Below, in pieces: positions 53,293 to 64,000 of a DNA stretch of 64,000 nucleotides. The translations under genes and the position numbers were made by a program. Under the pieces are notes generated by a model, which worked only from the letters and a program-made list of their open reading frames with translations, searched no databases and was not told the DNA's origin. Numbering within the stretch: the stretch's first letter is position 1; each line of letters opens with the position of its first letter. The stretch comes from Neoechinorhynchus agilis (Eukaryota; Acanthocephala): NCBI GenBank assembly GCA_051530055.1, contig CM121341.1, positions 17,918,001 through 17,982,000 of the forward strand. The letters are read 5' to 3'.

Positions 53293-53442
53293 TATAGCGA
53301 ATTATAATAATTGATTGATTTATTTGATAATTTTCGGTCTTCGCGTAGGCCTTCTCTCGCGAAACAATAGACTGAAAAAGGCCTACGCGAAGGCCGAAAA
53401 TTATCAAATCAATCAATCAATTATTGTAATTCGCTGTAACAA
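53293..53442. repeat. Palindrome, hammerhead-like family F7
   Basis: Arms tatagcgaattataataatt and aattattgtaattcgctgta pair over about 70 bp. The plus strand reads CTGAAAAAGGCCTACGCG, a stem, then GGCCGAAAATTATC. A half copy lies at 6,450-6,540. Confidence 0.8.
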
Positions 53443-53924
53443 AGGAAATTAGAATTGTAGCGTGAAGTGAGAGTCAATAATAAGCGTTGCCATATTAGCG
53501 CCACTTAATTTTTATATACAAGGCCCATTTAATCGAAACGTCGGTATTGTAACCTTCTGGACAACACCTTGAAAGTCCGCTGCACTAGTTGTTTGCTGAC
53601 TTGTTTAGGATCTGTTCATTTGACGACTTCATGAACGCATACAATCTACTGATAAAATTATTCTTTTGACGACCATCCCGCTAAGAAACTTGAGATGTTC
53701 AGTTAAACATAATACCCACCAAAACTTATTATGCTTGAAATTAAGTGTGCAGTGGCATGAAAGGTTGAGAATAAGAGTATCACTGGTAAAAGACCCTCGA
53801 ACGTGAGAAATAACATCACGAAAATTCTCCTATTGGGCGTTTTGACTTTTTATCGTGTTTTCATAAGCAAATGTAAAACACCGTTTGGTAACATATTTCA
53901 CAATTTCAAAGATTATATATTTCA

Positions 53925-56301
53925 TCATACAATAAGGCAGCACTTGTTTTCCTTCTGGCGATTGGAACGGGATTCAAACAGTAACGGAATGTTGCCACTG
54001 CCATTCATGGTACTTCCCACATCATTATTATGCTCCACAGTTGCAAAATCTTCTTTTTGTGCTGACGAATTCTTTGTTTCAGTGGACTCTACAGATGCAA
54101 TCGAACCTTCCTATTACAGAACTCCTAATGCCATACACAATTTTTGACTAATTTACTAACCTCGCTTTTATCTATAAGTGAATCTTCCCTCGAAATTACA
54201 AAATGAAAATCGTCATCGTGTTTTCGAATTCTTTTATTTTCACGGAGACTGTACCGGCGAACATTATTACGAGCTGACATCAGATCACTACAGTCCAATG
54301 CTTTTTATTCTGTAACAAACACAAGGTGCCTTACCTCTCTCTGAGTGGAAGCGTCTTTCGACGTTTCATATCTGCTGTTCGATTATGCGAAGCAAAATTG
54401 AACATCCATTGTCTAACTTCGTAGTCACAGCAAAGATCGAATGCGTTTAGACCAGTATCAGTTTGCCTTTCGGGATTCGCTCCGTTTTTCAATAACAGCT
54501 CAACCATTCGTTGCTTACATTATGGACACGTTTTAACTGGCGAATCATATTAATGCGATTTATGACTTACATGCGAAAAATAAACGGCAACGTGAAGAGG
54601 CGTCCAGTTCTGGTCGTCCGTTGGATCAATTTCTGCTCCACTCGAGATAAGAAAATTGGCCAATTTGAGAAAATTGTATGCAGCAGCCACATGTAACTAA
54701 AATAGACACATAGGAAGCACGGGCGGTGAACCTTAAATTATAAGGAAAGTTGGGTCAGCATTTAGATAACTGAATGGAAAGACGTATCGATTGCAAAATG
54801 AAAGGGCTTAAAGTTTCTCATGTGCCGAACTGACCCTTGTGTGGATAATTAGTGCATACAATTCCCAAAATCGATGCGTAATTTCTACGATATGGACAAG
54901 TAAAAACCATTTTTCGAATTTTCGATTTTTAGAAAGAGATGCTGAACTTTTTAATATAATGACTTCGATTGATTTACACTACTTTTGGCAAAATGTAAAA
55001 TTTATTGTGGACACTGATCCGCTATTGTAATGAAATATTAAATCTTAATCATTCTTAACATGCCTTAGACAATAACAAAATTTGTAGGATTCATTGCAAC
55101 TAAACATAAAAATATTTTACTAGAAAATTCAGGGAGGAAAATACATCCAACGAATTTATATTTAAATCGTTGACACATGTGAAGTGAGCATGATAGAAAC
55201 TTCAGCAAAGCGAGGATTTCTTACAAACTTAAAAAAGACATGACGTTTGGTAGTTAGAACAATCTTATGATTGGATGAGTATTCAAATCGAATAAGTTCG
55301 CAGTTTTATCAAATGAAGTAATCTAAACGAAAATTACAAATTTGCGCATATTGCTAATAAAACAATTGTCATAAATATCAGCAATGTGCACTGAAATAAA
55401 ATAATTTTGAACAGGGAAACCTCAATTTTGTTCTCAAAGTTAATCTATTTTGAAGATCGTCTAACCTAATGTTCATCCTTCATTATCCAAACGCCTTCAT
55501 AACTTACATGAGTTGCATTCTGTTCATCTACCCGTTCAATTAAAACATTGATTTCTGGTCTTGCTTTAATTCGTTTTCGGATTCGATTCAAGTATTTGTT
55601 CTCCGGAACTTGCCTAATGTCCTCCAACTCTTCCATTGTAATCCCTGTCTTATTGTCATCAAAAGTCATTTTATCGGGGATCCTACCTTTTTCTGATAAA
55701 AGAGGTGTTACAAAAGTCAGTGCGTCGTCGTCATTGCTGACTTCGAATGGGAAATTCCTCTCGTGATCGAGAGAAAGAAGGTTAGCCCCATTTTCAATCA
55801 ACGTCTTGACCATTCCTAATCGACTACACGCGAACGCTGCGTGCAATGGTGTCCATCCATCGTTATCCTCGATATTTATATTTGCCCCATTGTCCAACAG
55901 GAGTTTTAAGATATCTGAACGATCTCCAAGGCTGCACTAGCACACATAGTGGGGCCCCACTTAGCAATGTATTCGATGAAAGGACTTAAACCACATACCT
56001 GATGTATAGCAGTGAATCCATCGGCGTTTGCAATGTTCGGAGAAACACCTTCCTCCATCAGTTGTCTAACTTCATTTACATCTCCACGTTGAACTGCGTC
56101 GAGGAGCACTTCCACCGAGACAAACCGAATTTTACTTGATTTTGCTTGCTTCGAATTCCCTCTATCCGCATAACCAGCTTCTAAGCACGACCATTTCTTT
56201 AGTTGCTGAAGACGTCTTTTCCGTGCATGTTGGATCCGCTTCTCCGCTGTCATTTGTAAGACAACCGGCATTTCGGCGATTAAGTCATCGTGGTCCGCCA
56301 T
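53925..56301 (-). CDS. PPP1R16: PPP1R16/TIMAP-like ankyrin-repeat PP1 regulatory subunit
   Basis: Exons: 55,999-56,301, 55,508-55,936, 54,571-54,696, 54,335-54,513, 54,161-54,287 and 53,925-54,110. All joins are GT-AG. The N-terminus shows the coiled RRLQQLKKW motif of the family and the PP1-docking motif KIRFVS (K-x-x-F type), then ankyrin repeats (NIANADGFTAIHQ, LLDNGANINIEDNDGWTPLH, HVAAAYNFLKLANFLISSGA, WTPLHVAVYFS, MVELLLKNGANPE). A Ser/Arg-rich tail follows and the protein ends NKCCLIV, a CaaX-type prenylation box like the CCRIS of human PPP1R16B. It likely targets PP1 to membranes. The tail is shorter than in vertebrates. Confidence 0.9.
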
Positions 56302-59300
56302 TCAGGTCATTCAATTATTTTACAGCTACACGGAACAGAGAAGGGAAAGGAATGGAATGTTAACGCAGTTCTGGTTAGAGAAATATTGTCTTTGGTCTCG
56401 GAACGAGGAATGTTCCATCGCTTTTGCGTCCTGATCTGAATCCCGTCTGGATAACAGTGAGTAAAACCGCGATATATATATATATATCTGTCGGTCTTAA
56501 AAATATTAGTTAAAAACTCTATGATCGGAGATTCGAGAAGGCAATATTAAGCACCTGTAGTAATAAACAATCTGAATTGTACTTTAAATGAAAATTTATC
56601 TCGATTTTAAATACAACTTTTCTTATAAATCATTAAAAATAAGATGATATAAGTTAAGATATGAGTCCGTTTTTATTTAGGTATAACCAAAAATTATTTC
56701 CTTCTACCTAGATACTATACACACAAAACTAACAGTGTGGTTTCAGAAAATCGAAGGTTACGCAAAAGGATATTAATCTGTGGCCTTAGTTAGAATTCAT
56801 TAATAAAATTAGTCAAAATACGTTCCTATGTAAATTAACATTGAGCTAGTTATCCTTTAAAACACACACATTTAAACTAATTTCTAACAATTCTTGCACA
56901 CTACAGCCAAAGAAGTCGTAGTATAAAAAACTTGAGAACAATCAAACTTTAAAAGTCAGTCCTTCATGCCAATAATAGCACACAGTTACGAGATTGGCGA
57001 ACAAAAGATATGTTAAACAAATATTCAAAAAGCACTCAATCAATCTCTTATCAGCGTTGAGGAAAAATTCGTTTTTCGATTTTGCTTGTACTTTTGTAAA
57101 TAATTGAAACTAACATATTTGAACAATAAATTTATTCATAGTTGTATCGTAATTTTTTGAAAAAATATTCGCAAAAAGTTAAAAAAAAATCAATGGATAC
57201 AAAAATAGACGGAGGTTTCTAAGTACAAAACACATGAGTCCTAGAACAAGATAAATTTTGCCGATTTGTATTCAAAGATACTTTCAGGAGCAGTAAAAAT
57301 ACCACTTTTTCGTTTTTGATTATCAAAGTATTCATTAACTAAGTTTATAACACTAGAGCTTCGAGTATATTGAAATTAAAATTGAAATTTTACTTAAAAA
57401 GACTGCCTAGCTGCTCAATCGTAGTGTTTTACAATCAAAATAATTCCTAGTGAATGTAACAAGCGCCAGATACATCGAAATACGGACAGAACGATTATTG
57501 CACCAGAAATCCTCAATAACAACATTGTTCAATTTTTCACAACAGTGACTGTGTTTAAGCGTAAAATTTAAAAATGCTGGGAACTTCCAACAAGTCACTC
57601 TTTAGTTTAAGCTTGCTTGACTGATCGAAAACATTTCTGTACCACGAAATTTTTCGTTGCTCCCAGAAAATTTCGCGGCATGTAAGTTAATTACTTGGTT
57701 TCTTGAACAATGCCCGAAACACGAAGATTGAAAGATTAGAATTTTTAACATTATCTCAACATTTAATCAAAACAGTTCTTTAACTCTATTAAGTACTGAT
57801 ATTATCTACCACAATCTTTTAATGATATTAAAACGCCTAAAATATTTTCAGAAGATCTATCAAATTTGACGTTATTATTTCGGGCACTCGGTAAAAAATA
57901 GTTAAGATGCTCAAATTGTGTATAACGTTTAATTATCCAATTGTATGGTGTTTAAATGCAATCGAAATGTAAAAATGTTCTAGTCCTTTACTGGGCAATG
58001 CAGAATATCAACCACTCAGAGGACACCTATATACTCACTACAAGGCACAAAACGCAGAAGTTTCCTTCACTGCTCATTTCAACAAAACGACTGCGCCTCT
58101 TGTATGTTGAGGCTGAGCAAACAGTACTCTGTTTAAAGGCTGTCACCTCGGTGTTAAATTTCGACTAGAAGTTCAATTGTCTTTAGTTCTCTCATGCTCA
58201 TCTCCTTCAAATTCAATTATTATTCGTCGACAGTCTCGGTAGGGAAACTGATACGTCGATGTCAACAATCTTAGTATAATAATAAGACGATTTATCCTTT
58301 TTTGGGTAAACACTAAACTTTCGACCGTCGTGGAACTACTCGGATTAAAATAATCAGAAAGGGAGTCGCTAAAATTCACACTTCACAAACTAGAAAAATC
58401 GACGACATAAGGATTGCTAAGATACTGAACTTAATTAAAATCAAATTTGGGAACCATTCAAAGGGGTTTCAAAGTGTGAAACTTCTTTTTAGCCATTTAG
58501 ATGCAAAGTCTTAACAGAATTTCGGATATTAATATGAATAATTATTCACTCTAACTTTCATCCGTCCTTGAGGTTTGATATTCGCATTTTATAAAGAAAC
58601 CTAGAGACTTTCCAAATCGTTCATCGTGCATGAGAAGCGTTCTGATATTCAGGCCCTAAATATTTTGCCCGTAACATAAAAATAGAGCGATTTGTTCAAA
58701 AATTCGTAGTTTTCTTCACAAACATTTCTTCAACAAAACACGAAATTAGTTGAAAATTCCTATCACCACAAGAAACGTTTTGCGTCTGTTACTAAAAAAA
58801 TACTATTCTGAGATTAGCTTCAGATCAAGACGATGCGAGAAACAAGCTCTCGTGGTGACCGCGAAAACGCCCAAGATTCCCACCACTTTCCCCAGGCATT
58901 TGCCTTTCACCAGATAAGGAGCAATTTAGGAACTGATATTTTATCGCTTCACATGTCGCTCGGATGCCGGTTTATCGCGAGTATATTTACCGTTACCATG
59001 AGACGGATGTGTGTCACATGACAGGAAAGCTGCAGATGATTTCAGTAAAAGGATGACGAATGGGACGGATAAAGACATTATCTAGTAACAACATTGATGA
59101 ACGTACATTGCCATCAATGTCTAAGTCAATTTACCCGCATGCCCAAAAGCTTATTTGAATCTTTTACACGACTCTAAGACGGTCATTACCTCTCGTTATG
59201 CGTCGGGATTTAAGGAAATGTTCAAAGACTTGAGTACACTCTTTACAGTAGTCGTTTGGTTGTGTCAAATTTTATACATTCATCTCGTCTGTGATAATAA

Positions 59301-61071
59301 CGCCAAAGGATGACGAGTTTGGTTGTCGTAGAAAGATTGAGTCACTTTTCCCAAAAGCCAAAGAACAAAGCAGTACTCAAAGCAATAATTTTGTGTTTTC
59401 TTACACTACAAAAGTACTCAAACATTAATTCGAACTTTAACAAATTTCTTTTCGTAGATTTTAGCAATAATAAAGTGAATCGGTGATCATGAAGAAAATA
59501 TAGGGCGCCTCAACATAATGGTTTTAAAGATGACAAAGATAATTCTTGAATAAGTAATCAATCCAGCTATTTTTTTAGGTCGACTGGTTTATAATATAAG
59601 TGAAAATATTTATGAAGATATTCCGAAAATAATTTTTCATTTCTAGACAAGTGCGGATAATGAAAAACTCTTTATGCGAAACCATTCTCAATAATTGACT
59701 TTTTTAAATCGTTGCTTAATTTGTCATGCGTACTGCGAGATGTAACTCACATAAAGGGCAAAATAATGAGGAAATTGTGTTAAAACATGTTGTTAATGTA
59801 TCTTCTGCAAAGCAAGAATATCACCGAAACGGCATATTTGACATTTTGTTGCTAATTCTTAAAGTCAATAGTTCTCCATCGGCGCAACAAGACGAATATA
59901 CTAGAAAAGAATCAGATGAATATGAAAAGAGGCCTAATAAGCTACTTAAACATGTCACTCAGCTTCAAAAGCTCAAATGACGGGTCTTTTAATTGAAGCG
60001 AGGAACACGATGTTATTAGATTCATATATGGCCTTTGTAATTACATGAACTTTTAATACTGTCCTTAAGAAAATTGTAGAAACCATTCGATATTAATTAG
60101 CTTTTCCAATTAATTATCCAGCAATTTTAAATATCGGAAATTAAGCCTTTTTCGGTGTAACTTATATAATCATGTTAAGAGCGCCATTTATTTTTGGACG
60201 ATACAGACCCGACGGATGAAAATTCAGTACCCTAAAAATTGTTGTTACTTTTGGAAGTGAAATTGCATGGTAACGTTTTTCAAAATTACGCTTTCTGTGA
60301 TCCTATTGTACATTTACCTTTTGGAGAGAGATCAGTGCAAGAATATTCAACGGTGAAAATTTCCAGCAAGGAAAATAGTTTGTTTGTATTTAATAATCTT
60401 CCGGCTGCTTACTAAAATGGCAAGCAAGTGGCATCAAGAAACAAGATCTGTACACAAATCTCTTTTGGCAGCTTGCAGCCACCAACTTGAGAACGCTAAA
60501 TGCAAGTGCATTCTGTGAGCAGCGTCCACGATGTTCCAGCCCGTATAACACTTAAATGTGTCCTTATACTCCTAATTGATGCTAATATTTGAGGAAAATG
60601 AACATTAAAAAACCTCGCGTAGAATCGCAATATTCTACGAACTCATATTCTGCAAGATACAAATCAAGTCTATCGGCTATGCTGGCCACTCTTTAACAAG
60701 AGAGAATCTGACGACAATTTAGAAAGGGTAGTTAAAGAGCGAATTTGAAGGAAAAAAATAAAAGTAGCGTTAGAGGATGCATTATGTTCGATTAACTTTA
60801 CATATAAAAAGGACTTTCAGGACGAAATTAATTGCTTGATTTCAGGACCACTACGAGTTATTAATCGATTGACAACCGGAGGCCAAATGATTGAAGTACA
60901 CTGCTGACTTACCTTAGGTTCCAGGAAATGTGGAAAGTCGATACAAACCACCATACTTGCGAGTTGTTTTTAATGTCCATACATAATGGTGGGTTGGGGT
61001 GCGTATGCTACTAGTAACCCATTCCCCTTCCCAACGGTCGATCTGAAGAATGTTTTAATGACTAAAGGCGA
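56302..61071. other. Long intergenic region
   Basis: 4.8 kb, AT-rich, with short unrecognised frames on plus (58,833-59,021; 59,726-59,980, 84 aa: MRTARCNSHKGQNNEEIVLK...). An (AT)n run sits near 56,470. No conserved gene or repeat family is recognised. Confidence 0.45.
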
Positions 61072-63766
61072 CTGACGCGTAGACTGAGTAAGTCGCCCAC
61101 TTCACTACAAGCTTCTAGGACCTAATGTGCACACATAAGAGTTTTAGAAGAGTCGAAAATAAACTGACCTGGTCAAGCACTTCTCGGGTATGACAAGCAG
61201 ATATGCAAAATCGAACCCTTGCAAGTGTTAGAGGCGTCGCCGGGAATCCAACTGTCACTACAGCAATTCCTCTTTTTAAGAGCTCACGATTGAACGCCCT
61301 AATGATTTTATGGATCTATTTTCGTGAATAAAAAAGGCCTCACGCGATCTTTGATGTCATGAACAGCATCACGGGAACAACGGGTGATTCATCGTCACCG
61401 TAGACAATGAATTTCATCTCCCGCAGACGACGTCGAAAGTACGTTGTATTCAATGCGAGCTGAGATATTCTACGGGGACCTATGCGAGAAAAATGCTCTC
61501 AAAAACATCCATGGAACTCTGCTCACCTTCACCGACATTCACTCGGTTATCGATGACGTCCATACATGTGATTATCTGCTGTATTATGACAGGACTCATT
61601 GAACTCGCATATAATTGCGCATAACTATGTGTTCTAAGATGCCTCACAATTTCCTAACGGCCATTTCGATCATAATCATACAAACAACAGTATTCTAACT
61701 TTTCGACCTGCAATATATCCACCGGATGCACTAAAACTTTTGGTAAATGTCCCCATTAGAATGTCAATATCTGTTGTTGAACATCCGTGATAGTCACAAA
61801 CCCCACGGCCGCGACAACCAATAGCACCAATGGAATGAGCCTCGTCCAGATAAATGTAGAATTTATACTTCTTCCTTAACTCAATAATTTGCTTCAATGG
61901 AACTATGGTACCTTCCATGCTAGGAACAACGCAGAATTGATTTTTAGAAGGCTTTGATCAAATTGATCGAAATTCATTAGTACGATCAATGGCGGCCCTG
62001 ACCACAGATCGTATTCCCATGCCTGTAAGGATCCCGAGAAAAATAAACTAAAGTTTCTTGTCGCAAAATGAAGTTCTTAAATTCAGCGACAAGACGTCAA
62101 TCTTTATTTTACTCAATGTAAAATAAATGCGTGTGTTTACGCCCTTTGTAAAATTTTCATGGAATATATTGATTTCATTTCTAATACATATCTAACCAAA
62201 GATACAAGAAATGTGATCTCTCTAATAAAATAAACGGATATCATTGCTCTATTTTCATTTGAGACGCCGCAACCTGGTTCTAAAACTAATATAGAATACC
62301 TATAAATTCCTTCGACAACGACCAATATCTTCTTCCAAGGTCTATGAGTTCGTGGTTGTCCATAAACTATTGCTTCCCTCAATTTTGTTTCCAAATCATT
62401 CACGTCTGATCATGTTATCAAGAAGCAAAATTAGAACTGCAACTCACCGCAATGTTTAAACGGACAAATAGTAGCTTGGGACAGTCTGCATCCAAGTACA
62501 ATTGAAGAGTGATTAAACTCGTCGCTGAGTACTAAGCATCCCTATTTTTAAGAGACAAGACATGAAAGGGTCAAAATGATGGTACTGTGATTTTATTGCC
62601 TTTAAAATAAGTTCAGAGTATATCTTCCTCTTAAGAAAAAATTACGAGAATATTTATATTTTTGTGACACTGTCTTAGTCGATTACCAATGGAATCGCCC
62701 GACTGCCTCAGGAAACGTTTCGTTCAAAGTTAAGAAGAAATACCTGTTGTACAAGACACGGAATATTGGTTGAATTTGTAGCAAATCCCATTCCAAAGAC
62801 CAAAGCATCTTCTACGCCCAAAAAGTTAGCGACCCGCTTCTCAATCTTTCTATGCAAGACAGTACATCCTTAAGAACATTCGGCTTTAAAATAGATTCTT
62901 ATTGTGATACTGACCGATTTCAGAATATGAACTACATGTAGCCACGCCGTAATTATGAATAACTTCCTTTACGGCATTCACGCAAACTCCTCGATTTTCA
63001 GCGAATCCAAGGTAGTTATATGATCCGAGATTGATGACCTTTTTCAGCTTTCCAGTCGTCCTTTAATGTAGGGTCCATAGTGATACCAAAAAGTCTTATT
63101 TTAAACTCATAAAAAGCAAATACACATTTTAATTTTTGTTACTTTGTTTTCTCGTTGCAAGAAGAGTTCACAACCAATGACTCACGGAGAGTACATGACT
63201 CAAATCTCGCTCTAATGTCATGATGGTAAATTTTCGGCAGTATCTTAACGGCGGCTACAAATGGAAGAATATCTTCAGGGCGACATTCATTAGATAAATG
63301 GATCGCCAATTTTCGTCAGAAGGTAATGCACAAAATAAAAATAACAAATCCAATCTTTTTGTCACATAAATAGACTATCGAATTTAAGTCTTAGATTCAA
63401 TACGTTATGTAGTCAAAGAAACCCTGAATCTTACTTAAATGACCAGTTATAGTCATCAGAGTACCGCTCACATAACTCCATTTCTACTCCCGGTGTAGAT
63501 CCAATTGGACGTGAGAAACAGTCCCGTACTCGAAAGTATATGTTTCGGGTGTAGAAGCTTTCAAAACTCTGATAAAGCGGAACAAATCCATTTCGACTTT
63601 TATCCACGGCTCCTCTTCGCTTCTCTATGTATAATAACCGAAGAATGTCCCGAAACATGCCGAAGATGTAAAGAACCAGGAAGTTGAGGTATGTGAAAAG
63701 TGCTGTAAATAGCGGAGGCTCCTCCATTTTGCGCCCACTGCCACAATTTAAGGTTTCAGATGCCAT
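61072..63766 (-). CDS. SPTLC2: Serine palmitoyltransferase subunit 2
   Basis: Ten exons: 63,435-63,766, 62,915-63,060, 62,744-62,868, 62,448-62,542, 62,300-62,405, 61,700-61,919, 61,527-61,653, 61,344-61,479, 61,169-61,298 and 61,072-61,121. A membrane segment ([16 protein letters not shown]) precedes [20 protein letters not shown], then [52 protein letters not shown], the PLP-lysine motif [42 protein letters not shown] and [12 protein letters not shown]. It is the catalytic subunit of ER serine palmitoyltransferase, the first step of sphingolipid synthesis. Every splice I resolved is GT-AG, in contrast to neighbouring genes. Confidence 0.95.
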
Positions 63767-64000
63767 TAAATGCCAAATCGAACTTACGATTATCGGCTAA
63801 CGATTAAGTTACCAATCACTCTTCTTCCGTATGCAATTCGATTTCGTCACTAAATACATTCTAAAGGTTAGCTAATCGAAAGATACAATAAATTTTGCCA
63901 TATAAAAACATAAATAATTCGATCTTTAAACATTTTGAATCCTGTATTATATAAACACGTTTTATGAAAAATGCAGGATCCACACACTTGCCAGCATCTA
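63767..64000. other. Upstream region of SPTLC2
   Basis: Promoter side of SPTLC2; no motif recognised. Confidence 0.4.

Larger units (their letters stand above)
51382..53924. other. Intergenic with repeats and a possible LINE remnant
   Basis: It contains the element at 51,660-52,330, an inverted-repeat element at 52,446-52,673, a tRNA-like segment near 52,745 and the F7 palindrome at 53,293-53,442. Confidence 0.45.

Noticed and set aside
62868-62915. SPTLC2 second intron thought to be non-canonical
   Set aside because: A GT-AG join (GTCAGT...TTAAG) gives [13 protein letters not shown] at the exact family length.
1-64000. CRISPR arrays, bacterial operons, LTR retroelements or Polintons
   Set aside because: None seen. 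The genes have introns and animal domains, the tandem repeats lack spacers, and no long terminal repeats or capsid-type genes were recognised.

Overview
This window is nuclear DNA from an invertebrate bilaterian animal. It is AT-rich, and most introns are 40-60 bp. The genes include animal-specific families such as SMAD4, PICK1, a GalNAc-transferase, a neuronal calcium sensor and a tetraspanin. The small introns recall nematodes, but SMAD4 and SPTLC2 are too conserved for a fast-evolving worm, so I leave the phylum open.

Layout. 1-7,100: a partial secreted protein (-), tRNA-Phe (-), a torsin-cofactor (LAP1-type) gene with an internal stop (-), a divergent homeobox gene (-) and RPB4 (+). 7,780-8,340: a LINE fragment. 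8,418-11,299: CstF-77 (-). 13,958-14,678: protein-L-isoaspartate methyltransferase (-). 15,540-20,115: a nested cluster of LINE copies in both orientations plus a pogo-like transposase remnant. 21,592-22,773: a secreted protein built of 16-residue repeats (-). 24,603-25,831: PICK1 (+). 26,713-28,363: PRP18 (-). 29,345-29,745 and 31,523-32,880: more LINE copies, flanking a tetraspanin (+). 34,143-34,849: a neuronal calcium sensor (+). 38,676-41,385: a GalNAc-transferase (+). 45,590: an isolated NHL repeat. 46,539-51,381: SMAD4 (+). 53,925-56,301: a PPP1R16/TIMAP-type ankyrin protein (-). 61,072-63,766: SPTLC2 (-). The genes are ordinary housekeeping and signalling genes and form no evident pathway or operon.

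Main discovery. Six conserved genes here (CSTF3, PICK1, PRPF18, the calcium sensor, a GALNT and SMAD4) are interrupted by at least ten insertions that do not behave as GT-AG introns. Restoring the conserved protein at its exact family length requires removing a segment bounded by a short direct repeat (usually containing TA: TA, TAA, TTA, GTA, TAG, TGTA; otherwise AG or one base). Just inside the repeat lie imperfect terminal inverted repeats of about 9-18 bp that would bring the two ends together as a hairpin. Sizes run from 50 to 563 bp. No single terminal dinucleotide pair fits all ten. Ordinary GT-AG introns occur in the same genes, and SPTLC2, PPP1R16 and PCMT1 appear to have only those. 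The pattern looks like transposon-derived non-canonical introns, or internal eliminated sequences removed from DNA; the sequence alone cannot say which.

A second theme is a dispersed set of repeats, many arranged as palindromes, built round a hammerhead-ribozyme-like core (CTGATGA or CTGAAGA, a stem, then CGAAA). These resemble the tails of Penelope-like elements.
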